From assembly GCA_900318375.1 (NCBI GenBank), contig ONKG01000026.1, positions 23,882 to 87,881 on the forward strand: a stretch of DNA of 64,000 nt. Reading direction: 5' to 3'. The notes beneath the pieces were generated by a model. The model saw nothing but the letters and a program-made list of their open reading frames with translations, did not search any database and was not told where the DNA came from. The translations under genes were made by a program, and so were the position numbers. This document shows positions 25,647-34,158 of the stretch, piece by piece. The number at the start of each line of letters is the position of its first letter. Within the stretch, counting starts at the first letter, position 1. Origin of the DNA: an uncultured Lachnospiraceae bacterium. GTDB lineage: Bacteria > Bacillota > Clostridia > Lachnospirales > Lachnospiraceae.

Positions 25647-26558
25647 CTATGTCTCAGAAATCTTCTTTCTCATGGTGTTCAAAACATGTTTTTTGTCCGC
25701 CGACCACGCCGGCGCGATGAGTATGGATTTGGGGCCGTCGCCGGTGAGCCGGTGGATTAAGATCTCATCCGGCAGGACCTGCAGGCAGTCCCGCACAAGG
25801 CCGCAGTATTCCTCCAGCGTCATGACGGGAAAGGGCTTTTCTTCATATTCGGCAGCCATCTGTGTCCCTCGCAGGATCTGCAGCTGCTGCAGCTTGATCC
25901 CGTCAATGGCGGGTTCCATCTGCCCCAGATACCGCACAGTCTCGAGCATATCTTCACGGCTCTCGCCGGGAAGTCCCAGAATCACGTGGACGATCACTTC
26001 AATGTCGGCTTTTTTCAGGTCACGGACAGCCTTTTCGAAGACAGGAAGGCCATAGCCCCGGTGAATCCTCTCCGCAGTCCGCTCATGGATCGTCTGCAGT
26101 CCCAGTTCCACCCAGACCGGCTTGACCGCGCGCAGTTCCCCCAGCATTTCCAGAATTTCCGCAGGCAGGCAGTCCGGCCGTGTTCCGATCGAAAGCGCGG
26201 CAATTTCCGGGCGTTGTATGGTCTCCGCGTATAGTTTCCGCAGGCCTTCCATCTCTTCTCTATTTCTGACATAGGTGTTTGTGAAAGACTGGAAATAGGC
26301 AATATATTTTCGTTCCGACACAGGGATGCGCGAAGGAAATTTGGCATCCACCCGCTGCCTGGCAAGACGGATCTGTTCCTCAGGAGTCAGAAGCGGAGAC
26401 GCGAACTCACCGGAGCCTCCTTCCGAGCAGAAGGTGCAGCCGCCATAACCGGACCTGCCGTCCCTGTTCGGACAGGTACAGCCGCTTGTCATTGAAAGCT
26501 TATATACTTTTGTACCGAAGCGCTCCTTCAGCGCCTCCGAAAGCATTTTCTGACGCAT
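25647..26558 (-). CDS. Radical SAM protein, TIGR01212/YhcC family
   Basis: 303 residues. The cluster-binding cysteines sit in TSGCTCPNRDG...GGCTFCSEGGSGEF, the family hallmark, followed by ALSIGTRPDCLP and VWVELGLQTIHERT. Homologues are widespread and were tied to tRNA or cell-envelope processes without a settled reaction. The start at 26558 follows a run AGAGGGGGGGG. It is a single gene, separated from the glycan operon by the promoter at 25618. Confidence 0.88.
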   Translation of the reverse strand: MRQKMLSEALKERFGTKVYKLSMTSGCTCPNRDGRSGYGGCTFCSEGGSGEFASPLLTPEEQIRLARQRVDAKFPSRIPVSERKYIAYFQSFTNTYVRNREEMEGLRKLYAETIQRPEIAALSIGTRPDCLPAEILEMLGELRAVKPVWVELGLQTIHERTAERIHRGYGLPVFEKAVRDLKKADIEVIVHVILGLPGESREDMLETVRYLGQMEPAIDGIKLQQLQILRGTQMAAEYEEKPFPVMTLEEYCGLVRDCLQVLPDEILIHRLTGDGPKSILIAPAWSADKKHVLNTMRKKISET

Positions 26559-26659
26559 TGCATCCCCCCCTCTTTTTCGTGACCACGGTATCGCGCACGC
26601 AGGTATTTAAATATTACCATCTGCGGTTTAAAATAGGCATAGCCAATGCTGCCTGTTAT

Positions 26660-26736
26660 GTTACACGCCCTGTCGAGGGCGTGTACATGTAACGTCGCGT
26701 TCGACGATTCCAATACGCTTCGCGTGCGTCGAACGC
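26660..26736. repeat. Double inverted repeat upstream of the AlkD-like gene
   Basis: First element 26660-26693: GTTACACGCCC ... GGGCGTGTACATGTAAC, stem of 12 pairs with one bulge, homologous to 9972-10006. Second element 26697-26736: GCGTTCGACG and CGTCGAACGC, perfect 10-bp arms. The rest of the 26559-26872 gap is AT-rich with no gene seen. Confidence 0.75.
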
Positions 26737-26872
26737 CGTAAAACTCCGGTTTTTGTAGCATTAGAGGGATTTCCCTGCTATGCTGGAAGAGCCATGCGCC
26801 GGACCGGGACAGAAGGCAGTGATCTGCCCCCGGCAGACACCTAACCTATCACATACAGGAAGGACAAAAGCC

Positions 26873-27670
26873 ATGAATGAGCAGTCCCCCATCCTGCAGC
26901 GGCTCTTTGAGATGCAGGACCTTGAATACCGCGATTTTCAGAGCAGACTGATTCCCAATGTCTCCGATGATGTCTTCATCGGTATTCGTACGCCCGCTCT
27001 GCGGAAATACGCGAAAGAATTGTATAAAGAAGCAGAAGCGCAGCGAAAAAGGGCTGAGAGCAGGAAGACAGCAGGCTCCGGCGATAGGGGCAGCACAGGC
27101 CTTCTAAAAGGACAGGGCACTTCCCTTGATCATTTTCTTCAGGATCTGCCGCATCATTATTTTGATGAAAATCAGCTGCACGCTTTTATCATCTCAGAAG
27201 AAAAGGATTTCACAAGATGCATGGAGCAGGTCGACCGCTTTCTGCCTTATGTCGACAACTGGGCAACATGTGATCAGCTGTCCCCCAAGGCTTTCAAAAA
27301 GAACCGGCCTGCACTGGTCCCCTATATCAGGAAATGGATCAGCTCCGGTGAAACCTACACGATCCGTTTTGCCATCGGAACGCTGATGCAGCATTTTCTG
27401 GACGATGCATTTGATCCGGAATGGCCGGAGATGGCAGCCGGAGTGCAGTCAGAGGAATACTATGTAAAGATGATGATTGCATGGTATTTCGCGACAGCAC
27501 TCGCGAAACAGTACGATGCCGTGCTTCCCTATCTTGAGGAACACAGGCTCGATGCGTGGACACACAACAAGACGATTCAGAAAGCTGTCGAGAGCTATCG
27601 GATCAGCCCTGAACAGAAAGCATACCTGAAGACGCTGAAAATTCCGGCGCGCACAGGCAGCAGATCCTGA
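26873..27670 (+). CDS. DNA alkylation repair protein (AlkD-like HEAT-repeat glycosylase)
   Basis: 265 residues, all-helical. Contains VSDDVFIGIRTPALRKYAKEL at the N-terminus and VDNWATCDQLSPKAF, the conserved aspartate-tryptophan region of AlkD-family proteins, then MMIAWYFATALA. It removes N3/N7-alkylated bases in characterised members. A Lys/Arg/Ser/Gly-rich insertion near residues 54-80 is unusual. CAGGAAGG sets the start; an open extension to 26780 is not supported. Confidence 0.87.
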   Translation: MNEQSPILQRLFEMQDLEYRDFQSRLIPNVSDDVFIGIRTPALRKYAKELYKEAEAQRKRAESRKTAGSGDRGSTGLLKGQGTSLDHFLQDLPHHYFDENQLHAFIISEEKDFTRCMEQVDRFLPYVDNWATCDQLSPKAFKKNRPALVPYIRKWISSGETYTIRFAIGTLMQHFLDDAFDPEWPEMAAGVQSEEYYVKMMIAWYFATALAKQYDAVLPYLEEHRLDAWTHNKTIQKAVESYRISPEQKAYLKTLKIPARTGSRS

Positions 27671-27698
27671 AAACAGACAGCGATCGAAAGAGAAAAAA

Positions 27699-27748
27699 GA
27701 CGCAGAGCCATCGATAGATAAAAAAGACGCAGAGCCATCGATAGAGAC
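27699..27748. repeat. Short tandem duplication GACGCAGAGCCATCGATAGA
   Basis: Two copies about 27 bases apart between the AlkD-like gene stop and the shared terminator. Confidence 0.7.
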
Positions 27749-27767
27749 AGGCAAAAACAGAACCTGA

Positions 27768-27815
27768 AAAACGCTGAAGACTCCTGCCGCAGGAGGCCGG
27801 TCTTCAGCGTTTTCT
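27768..27815. terminator. Bidirectional terminator
   Basis: AACGCTGAAGAC pairs with GTCTTCAGCGTT around an inner CTCCTGC/GCAGGAG hairpin. TTTTC follows on the plus strand and GTTTTTC on the minus strand, serving two convergent genes. Confidence 0.85.
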
Positions 27816-27840
27816 GATTGTGCTGCAGATTTTTACAATC

Positions 27841-28254
27841 TTAAAGATCAGCGGAAGCCTTTCTCTCCTCGAGGATTTTTTCCACAAGCTCCGTGGCTTC
27901 ATAGACCATTCCGTCACAGTGGGGCTTTTGCTTTCCGCCCTTTTCCTTATTCATGCGCAGAAGATCTCCGCAATTCAGACATCCGCTGTGATTGTCGCGG
28001 ACCGCACGCAGAAACGCGCCGATCGTGGGGGTATCGTCGACACCCTGCAGGCCGAGTACCATAAGGCCTCCGGTCACAGCACCGCAGGTGGCCGCCATCT
28101 TCATTCCGTTGCCGAAGTTGGCGCCGATTCCGCAGGCCTGCTCTTTTGTGATTCCGCAGTCCTCTGCAAAGGCACATAACACAGCCTGTGCGCAATTATA
28201 ATGCACATCCGGGTCATTGCGGATTATTTTCGCGTTTTCAAGATTCTTTCCCAT
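27841..28254 (-). CDS. C_GCAxxG_C_C family (redox/oxidoreductase-like) protein
   Basis: 137 residues. Conserved cysteines: NCAQAVL (Cys21), ATCGAVTGGLMVLG (Cys57, the GCAxxG-type core) and a C-terminal CLNC pair, with the glycine-rich ANFGNGMKM. Members are common in anaerobes and often annotated redox-active or split-Soret cytochrome-like. The exact function is unknown. GAAAGGGGAAAC precedes the ATG. Confidence 0.85.
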   Translation of the reverse strand: MGKNLENAKIIRNDPDVHYNCAQAVLCAFAEDCGITKEQACGIGANFGNGMKMAATCGAVTGGLMVLGLQGVDDTPTIGAFLRAVRDNHSGCLNCGDLLRMNKEKGGKQKPHCDGMVYEATELVEKILEERKASADL

Positions 28255-28320
28255 TGTTTCCCCTTTCCGGCCGCTCTATTGCCGCCTGCTGCATGCCAGC
28301 GATTTTCCTCCGGGACTGTA

Positions 28321-28453
28321 TTGCCGCTGATTAATTGAGTGCAATGAGTCAGACAGAACCGTCCCTCGTGACTCTCTCCTGACTTCTTTGACTCAGTATT
28401 GCCGCTGATCAGATTGTGCGCAATGAGTCAGACAGAACCGTCCCTCGTGACTC
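28321..28453. repeat. GGGACGGTTCTG family copies 3 and 4, tandem 79-bp unit
   Basis: Two near-identical blocks begin TTGCCGCTGAT at 28321 and 28399 and end GACAGAACCGTCCCTCGTGACTC. Each carries one half of the palindrome rather than both arms. The second block ends inside the stop codon of the PncC gene (28452-28454). Confidence 0.9.
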
Positions 28454-28979
28454 ATATCTCGAACTTCATTCCTGTGATGCGCGGAATCATGGCGGCGAGG
28501 AAGCTGTAGACGTATTCCACACTGGCGATGCGGACAGCGTCTCTTCCCAGGCTGCCGAATTGTTTTGTGGCGCTCATGGTCTTTCCGTCGATGTAGAAGC
28601 CGAAACAGACCATTCCCACAGGTTTACCGGGGGTGGCGCCGGTGGGGCCTGCAATGCCGGTGATTCCGACACCGACCTGGGCCTTGTTGGCACGGGCGGT
28701 ACCGACTGCCATCTGGACCGCGACTTCCTCGCTGACGACGCCTTTTTCGGCGATGGTCTCTTCGGAGACGCCGATATATTTGACCTTGGCATCGTTGGAA
28801 TAGGTCACAAAGGACGCGTTGAAAACATTGGACGCGGACGGTATGTCCACAAGGTGCGCCGCGGCAAGGCCTGCGGTGCAGGACTCGGCGAACGAAATGG
28901 TCCAGCCCTTGGCTGTCAGAATATCCACGATCAATGCCGCGCGGGAATCGGTCTCCCCGCTGTTAATCATATACTTCAT
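28452..28979 (-). CDS. pncC: Nicotinamide-nucleotide amidohydrolase (CinA C-terminal / PncC type)
   Basis: 175 residues, covering only the amidohydrolase domain. Deamidates nicotinamide mononucleotide to nicotinate mononucleotide in NAD recycling. Signatures: FAESCTAGLAAAHLVDIP (catalytic serine region), VTYSNDAKVKYIGV, GIAGPTGATPGKPVGMV. AGGAGG lies 14 bases before the ATG. The gene follows the amidase gene by 40 bases. The stop codon overlaps a dispersed repeat, so the extreme C-terminus (GMKFEI) may be repeat-derived. Confidence 0.92.
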   Translation of the reverse strand: MKYMINSGETDSRAALIVDILTAKGWTISFAESCTAGLAAAHLVDIPSASNVFNASFVTYSNDAKVKYIGVSEETIAEKGVVSEEVAVQMAVGTARANKAQVGVGITGIAGPTGATPGKPVGMVCFGFYIDGKTMSATKQFGSLGRDAVRIASVEYVYSFLAAMIPRITGMKFEI

Positions 28980-29019
28980 AATAGATTCTCTGTCCTCCTG
29001 CCGGATTTACAAGGAAGTC

Positions 29020-30192
29020 TTATTTCTTCAGTACTCCGTCTTTGGTAAAGTGATAGATTTTGCCGCCGATCCACTGGCGTCCGGTCAGCATATGACCGTC
29101 TTTCACGCTGAAATAGTATTTCCTGCCTCCGATCATCTGCCAGGCAGTCAGCATGGCGCCCGACCTGGGGTGGAAATAATACTTCCTGCCCTTGATAGTC
29201 TGCAGGCCGGTCAGCATATGGCCGTCTTTGGGACTCAGATAATATTTTTTATTGCCTATTTTCTGCAGACCGGTCAGCATGCGGCCGTCTTTGACACTGA
29301 AATAATACCATTTATTTTTGATCTTCTGCCAGCGGGTCAGCATATAACCGTTCCCGTCATAAAAATAGGTTTTTCCGGAAGACTTGTACCAGCCTGTATG
29401 GTATTTCCCGGTCTTTTTCAGACCCAGGTATTCGGCGATGGCCGCGGCGTCCGCCTGGCCGAGTCGTTTAAGAAAGGCCTCGTTCTGAAGCTTTGCGGCA
29501 TCGCTTTTATTGGACATAAATGCATGTTCCACGATCACGGCAGGAATTTTGTATTTCTTATTATAAAAAAGAACGCCGTAGTAGTCTCCCTTTTTGCCGG
29601 CGGGATCGCGGCGGCTCCGGTCATCACTGTATTTGGTGCGGGCGCCTCCGTTGACAAGACCGCATGCGCCGATCCGTCTCGCCAGGATCCGTGCGAGATT
29701 TTTGGACTGTCCGCCCACGTGGGCATAAAAGCTGTCGTTCTGATGATAGACACGGACTCCCCTGGTCGCCGGGCTCTCGCCCTCGCCGTAGGCATTATTG
29801 TGGAGGCAGACAAAGATATCCGCATTGTTCTTTTTGGCTATATAGCTGCGGGCCTGAAGATCCGCAGAGGTTCCGCCGCTGCTGACAGCGCGGTCCGAAG
29901 TCCTGGTCATGACCACTTTGACATTTGCGTATGTATTCAGCTCCGCCTGACAGTATCGGGCAATCTTTAAGTTGAGCACCTTTTCCTGCATGCCGTAGTA
30001 GCAGGCACCCTTTTCCCAGCCGCCGTGGCCCGGGTCCAGTACTACAACCCTGGTCTTCGCGGCAGCATCGGCGGTCATTGCTGTGGGGAGCATCCCCGGT
30101 ACAGGGCAGATTCCCGCCGCGCAGAGCATGATCACCGCGGCCAGCAGAAATGACACCATCCTTCTTGGAAGCACCTTTTTTTCTTTATACAT
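29020..30192 (-). CDS. Secreted N-acetylmuramoyl-L-alanine amidase with cell-wall-binding repeats
   Basis: 390 residues. A signal peptide (RRMVSFLLAAVIMLCAAGI) is followed by an Amidase_3 zinc domain: VVLDPGHGG, EKVLNLKIA, CLHNNAYGEG and catalytic IVEHAF. It cleaves the stem peptide from glycan strands. Residues 255-390 hold about six choline-binding-type repeats (GNKKYYLSPKDGHMLTGLQ), likely for wall anchoring. AAAGGGGAATTC sets the start at 30192. The repeats resemble those of the two L,D-transpeptidases at 47.7-49.8 kb. Confidence 0.93.
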   Translation of the reverse strand: MYKEKKVLPRRMVSFLLAAVIMLCAAGICPVPGMLPTAMTADAAAKTRVVVLDPGHGGWEKGACYYGMQEKVLNLKIARYCQAELNTYANVKVVMTRTSDRAVSSGGTSADLQARSYIAKKNNADIFVCLHNNAYGEGESPATRGVRVYHQNDSFYAHVGGQSKNLARILARRIGACGLVNGGARTKYSDDRSRRDPAGKKGDYYGVLFYNKKYKIPAVIVEHAFMSNKSDAAKLQNEAFLKRLGQADAAAIAEYLGLKKTGKYHTGWYKSSGKTYFYDGNGYMLTRWQKIKNKWYYFSVKDGRMLTGLQKIGNKKYYLSPKDGHMLTGLQTIKGRKYYFHPRSGAMLTAWQMIGGRKYYFSVKDGHMLTGRQWIGGKIYHFTKDGVLKK

Positions 30193-30281
30193 GAATTCCC
30201 CTTTATGTACTCTTTCCGATCTGCCGGAGTCCGGCAGCACGCATGCATCGTCCCATGATCAAGGCTCCCCCGTCCTGATCA

Positions 30282-31382
30282 TCAGTCTTCTTCAGGCATT
30301 TTGGCCGCAAGTGCGTGATTACTGTAGGTCTTGTCGCAAGTCACTTCACGGATCACACTGATCTCCTCCGGGAAAACAACCTCCTGGTCCTCCGTGCGCA
30401 GTTCCACTTCCAGAATCGCCTGTTTTTCCCATTCCGGATAAACGTCGATCTCGTAGTAGCAATTGTTCTCGGTAAGGCAGTAGCGGGTCTTGCGGATCGG
30501 TCTTCTGGACGGATCTGCCTCCATCAGATATCCGACATATTCAGCCTGCGAAATCCTTCTCTCGATCTCTGTCCTGGCAGTATCGGAGACGCGGCTCTTT
30601 TCCGTCCGGTAATACATATATCTTCCGTCTCTTCCGCGCTGCCGCACACGCACTTCGGTGTCTCCCCGGCTGTTCAGATATGTCTGAATGATCTCGACCT
30701 TCTCACAGTTCGGCTTTTCCTCCAGCTTCTGCAGATCCGGATAGCGGATCAGATATTTTCGCTCGATTTCCAACGGGATCGGCTCTCCCAGGAAGGAAGC
30801 GATCTCCGCCGTCAGTCTGCTCAGCTTTCCCTCGAAGGAGGTTGAATTGTCGATCACGCGCAGATGCGGATGTCCGGTCCATGCGGAGATGAGCAGATCA
30901 TCGACCCGGATGGCTTCCTCCGGCGTCTCCGTCCTGGCGCCGTTGTTGGAAAGCGTATAGGCCTCCATGGCCCCCTTGGCAGCCGTAGTGAGATGAAAGA
31001 CTGCGTCGTACTGATCCCTCTCTTCAACTTCGTGAAGGCCCAGGGCGCGCATCACATTTTCATATTCGATGTCATTCATGTATGCCTTGTTGTCCATGAC
31101 TCCCCGGTCACAGACGATCAGCACTTTTTCGGCACCCAGTCTGGAGGCTGCCTGCTCAAAGATCTCCTCTTTTCTTTTCTGCAGGGAAATCTGGCACTTC
31201 TGGTATTCTTCATTCGACACCAGGGTCCAGGGAGCAACGCCTCCGTTGATCAGCTCCGTTGCCGTCTCCGGCACAAAAAGGACCTTGTATCCCAGCTTGG
31301 CGAATTCCTTCTGGATTCTGCCCATTCCGGTTGTTTTCCCCGCACATGGACCTCCGGTAATGACGATTTTCGTGATTTGCAT
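30282..31382 (-). CDS. AAA ATPase (AAA_28) fused to CYTH triphosphate-tunnel domain, copy 1
   Basis: 366 residues. The N-terminal P-loop is GGPCAGKTTGM (residues 10-20) with CDRGVMDNKAYM typical of NadR/AAA_28-like kinases. From about residue 204 a CYTH domain begins with the EXEXK signature (LEIERKY, residues 204-210) and basic tunnel residues EVRVRQRG and KTRYCL. CYTH enzymes act on triphosphorylated substrates with a divalent metal. The kinase-plus-CYTH fusion recalls plant TTM proteins. A paralogue lies at 57857. GGAGGAG precedes the start. Confidence 0.85.
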   Translation of the reverse strand: MQITKIVITGGPCAGKTTGMGRIQKEFAKLGYKVLFVPETATELINGGVAPWTLVSNEEYQKCQISLQKRKEEIFEQAASRLGAEKVLIVCDRGVMDNKAYMNDIEYENVMRALGLHEVEERDQYDAVFHLTTAAKGAMEAYTLSNNGARTETPEEAIRVDDLLISAWTGHPHLRVIDNSTSFEGKLSRLTAEIASFLGEPIPLEIERKYLIRYPDLQKLEEKPNCEKVEIIQTYLNSRGDTEVRVRQRGRDGRYMYYRTEKSRVSDTARTEIERRISQAEYVGYLMEADPSRRPIRKTRYCLTENNCYYEIDVYPEWEKQAILEVELRTEDQEVVFPEEISVIREVTCDKTYSNHALAAKMPEED

Positions 31383-31422
31383 AGGCTGCTCTCCTCCCGC
31401 GCACCGGGCGTCTGTACATAAA

Positions 31423-31502
31423 GATGAGCCGCTGGTGATGCTGTCCGGCACGCTTTGAGAATATCTCAGAATGTGCCGGACAGAACCATCCGGCGGCTCA
31501 TC
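31423..31502. repeat. 80-bp imperfect palindrome
   Basis: Nested arms GATGAGCCGC/GCGGCTCATC and CTGTCCGGCAC/GTGCCGGACAG around GAGAATATCTC. Located upstream of the AAA-CYTH start in the leader or promoter zone. Confidence 0.85.
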
Positions 31503-31524
31503 GGATTATTTCTGAACAAGCCGG

Positions 31525-31562
31525 GCAAAACCCGCCTTTCAGGCGGTTCTGTCCTTGCAGCA
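31525..31562 (-). terminator. Possible terminator after ftsH and the mini-FakA gene
   Basis: On the minus strand ACCGCCT-GAA-AGGCGGG followed by TTTTG, about 50 bases after the stop at 31610. The U-run is short. Confidence 0.5.
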
Positions 31563-31609
31563 GCAGATCTATCTCTGACGACCTGTCCCCAAAACTCACG
31601 CCGATCCGA

Positions 31610-31882
31610 TCAGCCCTGCAGGCCTCTTGCCTGGCGGTCCATATCCTCTACGACAATATCATAGATCTCGCCCAGGGTCCTGCAATAAGCAAGTACCAGC
31701 CAGGGCTCATTGGTGTGATAGTGAATCTTGATCGGGTCTCCGTCACCGCCGACTGCCAGAAGGCTGTCGCCCTTGAAATTCGAGGCGATATAATCAAAGA
31801 CCTCATCCTCATCCAGGTCTTCGTATCCGTCGATCAGAAGCTGTGTGTCATATCTGAATTCAATCGTCTGTTCCGGTATCAT
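31610..31882 (-). CDS. Small protein resembling the middle domain of FakA (fatty-acid kinase)
   Basis: 90 residues. The stretch GDSLLAVGGDGDPIKIHYHTNEPW...LGEIYDIVVEDMDRQ closely follows the FakA/YloV pattern GDSLVVVGDD-KVHVHTN-PG-G-IENM-Q. The kinase (Dak2) and C-terminal domains are absent, so it cannot phosphorylate fatty acids by itself. GGAGGGAAGAGC lies before the ATG, inside ftsH, and the two genes overlap by 23 bases, implying coupled translation. It may regulate FtsH or bind a FakB-like partner (inference). Confidence 0.72.
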   Translation of the reverse strand: MIPEQTIEFRYDTQLLIDGYEDLDEDEVFDYIASNFKGDSLLAVGGDGDPIKIHYHTNEPWLVLAYCRTLGEIYDIVVEDMDRQARGLQG

Positions 31883-33752
31883 GCTCTTCCCTCCAATTCA
31901 TTTCCTCTGCCGTGCCGATGAGTCCCTGTTCAGGTTTCCTGTTCAGGATCGCCATGAACTCTTCACCGGTGATTGTCTCTTTAAAATACAGGTATTCTGC
32001 AATCTCGTCAAGCTTACGCTTGTTGTCGCGCAGTATCTTCAGAGCTTTTTCGTGCTGGGTGCGCACAAGCTCGACGACCTTGCGGTCGATCAGAGCCTGG
32101 GTCTCGGCAGAGCAGGCCAGAGAAGTGTCGCCGCCCAGATACTGGTTGGTGATCGTCTCCATTGCCACCATATCGAATTCATCGCTCATTCCGTAGCGGG
32201 TGATCATGGCGCGGGCCAGTTTGGTCGCCTGCTCGATATCATTGGAGGCGCCGGTCGTAATGGAACCGAACTCCACTTCCTCCGCCGCGCGGCCGCCTGT
32301 CAGGGTCGCAATCTTGTTTTCGATCTCTTCCTTGCTCATCAGGTAGTGGTTGCCCTCCTCCTCTACCTGCATGGTGTAACCCAGAGCGCCGGAGGTGCGG
32401 GGGATGATGGTGATCTTCTGCACCGGCGCGCTGTTGGTCTGCATGGCAGCCACCAGGGCGTGGCCCACCTCGTGGTAGGAGACGATCAGCTTTTCCTTAT
32501 CCGTGAGGATCGCGTTCTTTTTCTGATAACCGGCGATGACAACCTCTATGCTCTCCTCCATATCCGCCTGATTGGCAAATTTACGTCCGTCACGGACAGC
32601 GCGCAGCGCCGCCTCGTTGACGATATTGGCAAGCTCGGCGCCGGAAGCTCCGGCTGCCATACGGGCGATCTTGCCGAAATCGACGTCTCCGCCGATCTTG
32701 ATCTTCTTGGCGTGGACCTTGAGGATATCGATACGGCCCTGCAGATCGGGGAGTTCAACAGGCACGCGGCGGTCGAAACGGCCCGGTCTTGTAAGCGCAG
32801 GATCAAGCGCCTCGGGGCGGTTGGTTGCAGCCAGAATGACAACACCCAGGTTCTCCTCGAATCCATCCATCTCGGTCAGCAGCTGGTTCAGGGTCTGCTC
32901 ACGCTCGTCGTTGCCTCCCAGCGCACTGCCGTCACGTTTTTTGCCGATGGCATCGATCTCATCGATAAAGACGATGCAGGGTGCCTTTTCCGTGGCCTGA
33001 TTAAACAAATCACGCACCTTGGAAGCGCCCATGCCGACGAACATCTCGACGAATTCCGAGCCTGACATGGAGAAAAAGGGAACATTGGATTCGCCTGCCA
33101 CGGCCTTGGCCAGCATAGTCTTGCCGGTTCCGGGAGGGCCCACGAGCAGAATGCCCTTGGGCATGGTCGCGCCGATCTCCTTGTATTTTCCGGGATCGTG
33201 AAGATACTCCACGATCTCCATCAGGTTTTCCTTGGCTTCCTCTTCACCCGCGACATCGGAGAAACGGATGCCCTCTGTCGATTTGACATAGACCTTGGCA
33301 TTGCTCTTGCCCATGCCGAACATCATCGACGAAGCGCCTCCGCCTGCCCTGTCCATCATCTTCTTGTTCAGATACTTGCCGATTCCCACGAAAATCGCGA
33401 TCGGCAGCACCCAGCTGACCAGAAAGGCCGCCATCGGCGACGTCTCCTGGATAATATCGCTCTTGAATGTCGCTCCCGCTTTGTACAGACGTTCAGTCAG
33501 ACCGTCATCCGTCACATAGCCGGTACAATAGATCGTTCCTTCCTTATCCGTAAACAGGATATCATTGGAGCGAAGTTCGACGGACTCAATCTTCTTTTCC
33601 TCCGTCATCTGCATAAATGTCTCATAGCCGACTTCCTTAATGGACTTTCGCTCAAGAGACGGCATGATAAAGGCATTGATGATCATCATCGTCAGAATGA
33701 CGATCAGACCATAATACATCATCGACCTCCGGGGAGGTTTTACTTCCTTCAT
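31860..33752 (-). CDS. ftsH: ATP-dependent zinc metalloprotease FtsH
   Basis: Membrane-bound AAA protease degrading misfolded membrane and regulatory proteins. 630 residues: transmembrane helices at 11-30 and about 107-127, Walker A GPPGTGKT (205-212), Walker [10 protein letters not shown] (259-267), second region of homology around 308-330, and zinc site HEVGH (427-431). The length and order are standard. AAGGAGG precedes the start, with spacing of about 11. The downstream overlap with the mini-FakA gene is the unusual part. Confidence 0.97.
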   Translation of the reverse strand: MKEVKPPRRSMMYYGLIVILTMMIINAFIMPSLERKSIKEVGYETFMQMTEEKKIESVELRSNDILFTDKEGTIYCTGYVTDDGLTERLYKAGATFKSDIIQETSPMAAFLVSWVLPIAIFVGIGKYLNKKMMDRAGGGASSMMFGMGKSNAKVYVKSTEGIRFSDVAGEEEAKENLMEIVEYLHDPGKYKEIGATMPKGILLVGPPGTGKTMLAKAVAGESNVPFFSMSGSEFVEMFVGMGASKVRDLFNQATEKAPCIVFIDEIDAIGKKRDGSALGGNDEREQTLNQLLTEMDGFEENLGVVILAATNRPEALDPALTRPGRFDRRVPVELPDLQGRIDILKVHAKKIKIGGDVDFGKIARMAAGASGAELANIVNEAALRAVRDGRKFANQADMEESIEVVIAGYQKKNAILTDKEKLIVSYHEVGHALVAAMQTNSAPVQKITIIPRTSGALGYTMQVEEEGNHYLMSKEEIENKIATLTGGRAAEEVEFGSITTGASNDIEQATKLARAMITRYGMSDEFDMVAMETITNQYLGGDTSLACSAETQALIDRKVVELVRTQHEKALKILRDNKRKLDEIAEYLYFKETITGEEFMAILNRKPEQGLIGTAEEMNWREEHDTGTDD

Positions 33753-34074
33753 TGTTATTGTTTCCTCCTTTTATGAATAAAACAGACGGCATGGCTCAAA
33801 GCACACTCACCTTTTGCGGGCCTGTCAGCACAGCGCATTGCCGCTTGTTCTAACGATAATAGCACAGCTCAAACGGTATTCCTATAAAAAACCTATAAAA
33901 AAACAATTATAATTCTTTTGGGCTTTTGAGACAGCAGACTGCCTGCGGTCTGCTGCGTTCGTAAACATGAGGAGTATGCCCTTTTGCGCACGCTTTTCGC
34001 GCAAAAGGAGCGGATCCCGAAGGGCTTGAGGGGCAGAGAGTGCTCCCGCAATACCAAGGGGACGATGAGCCGCC
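33753..34074. other. Gap upstream of ftsH with hairpins
   Basis: No gene seen. Contains CAGCAGAC/GTCTGCTG at about 33931-33954 and CCTTTTGCGC/GCGCAAAAGG at about 33979-34008. The ftsH promoter should lie here but no clear boxes were identified. Confidence 0.5.
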
Positions 34075-34130
34075 GGGGACGGTTCTGTCTGACTCATTCC
34101 GCGAAAATGAGTCGGCCGGAACCGTCCCTT
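34075..34130. repeat. GGGACGGTTCTG hairpin repeat (copy 5)
   Basis: Outer arms GGGACGGTTC/GAACCGTCCC and inner arms GACTCATT/AATGAGTC, separated by short unpaired bulges. It lies just after the stop of the chemotaxis-kinase fusion gene, which ends at 34159. Confidence 0.9.
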
Positions 34131-34158
34131 TTGACTCTCCGTCCCCTGCATCATTTCA

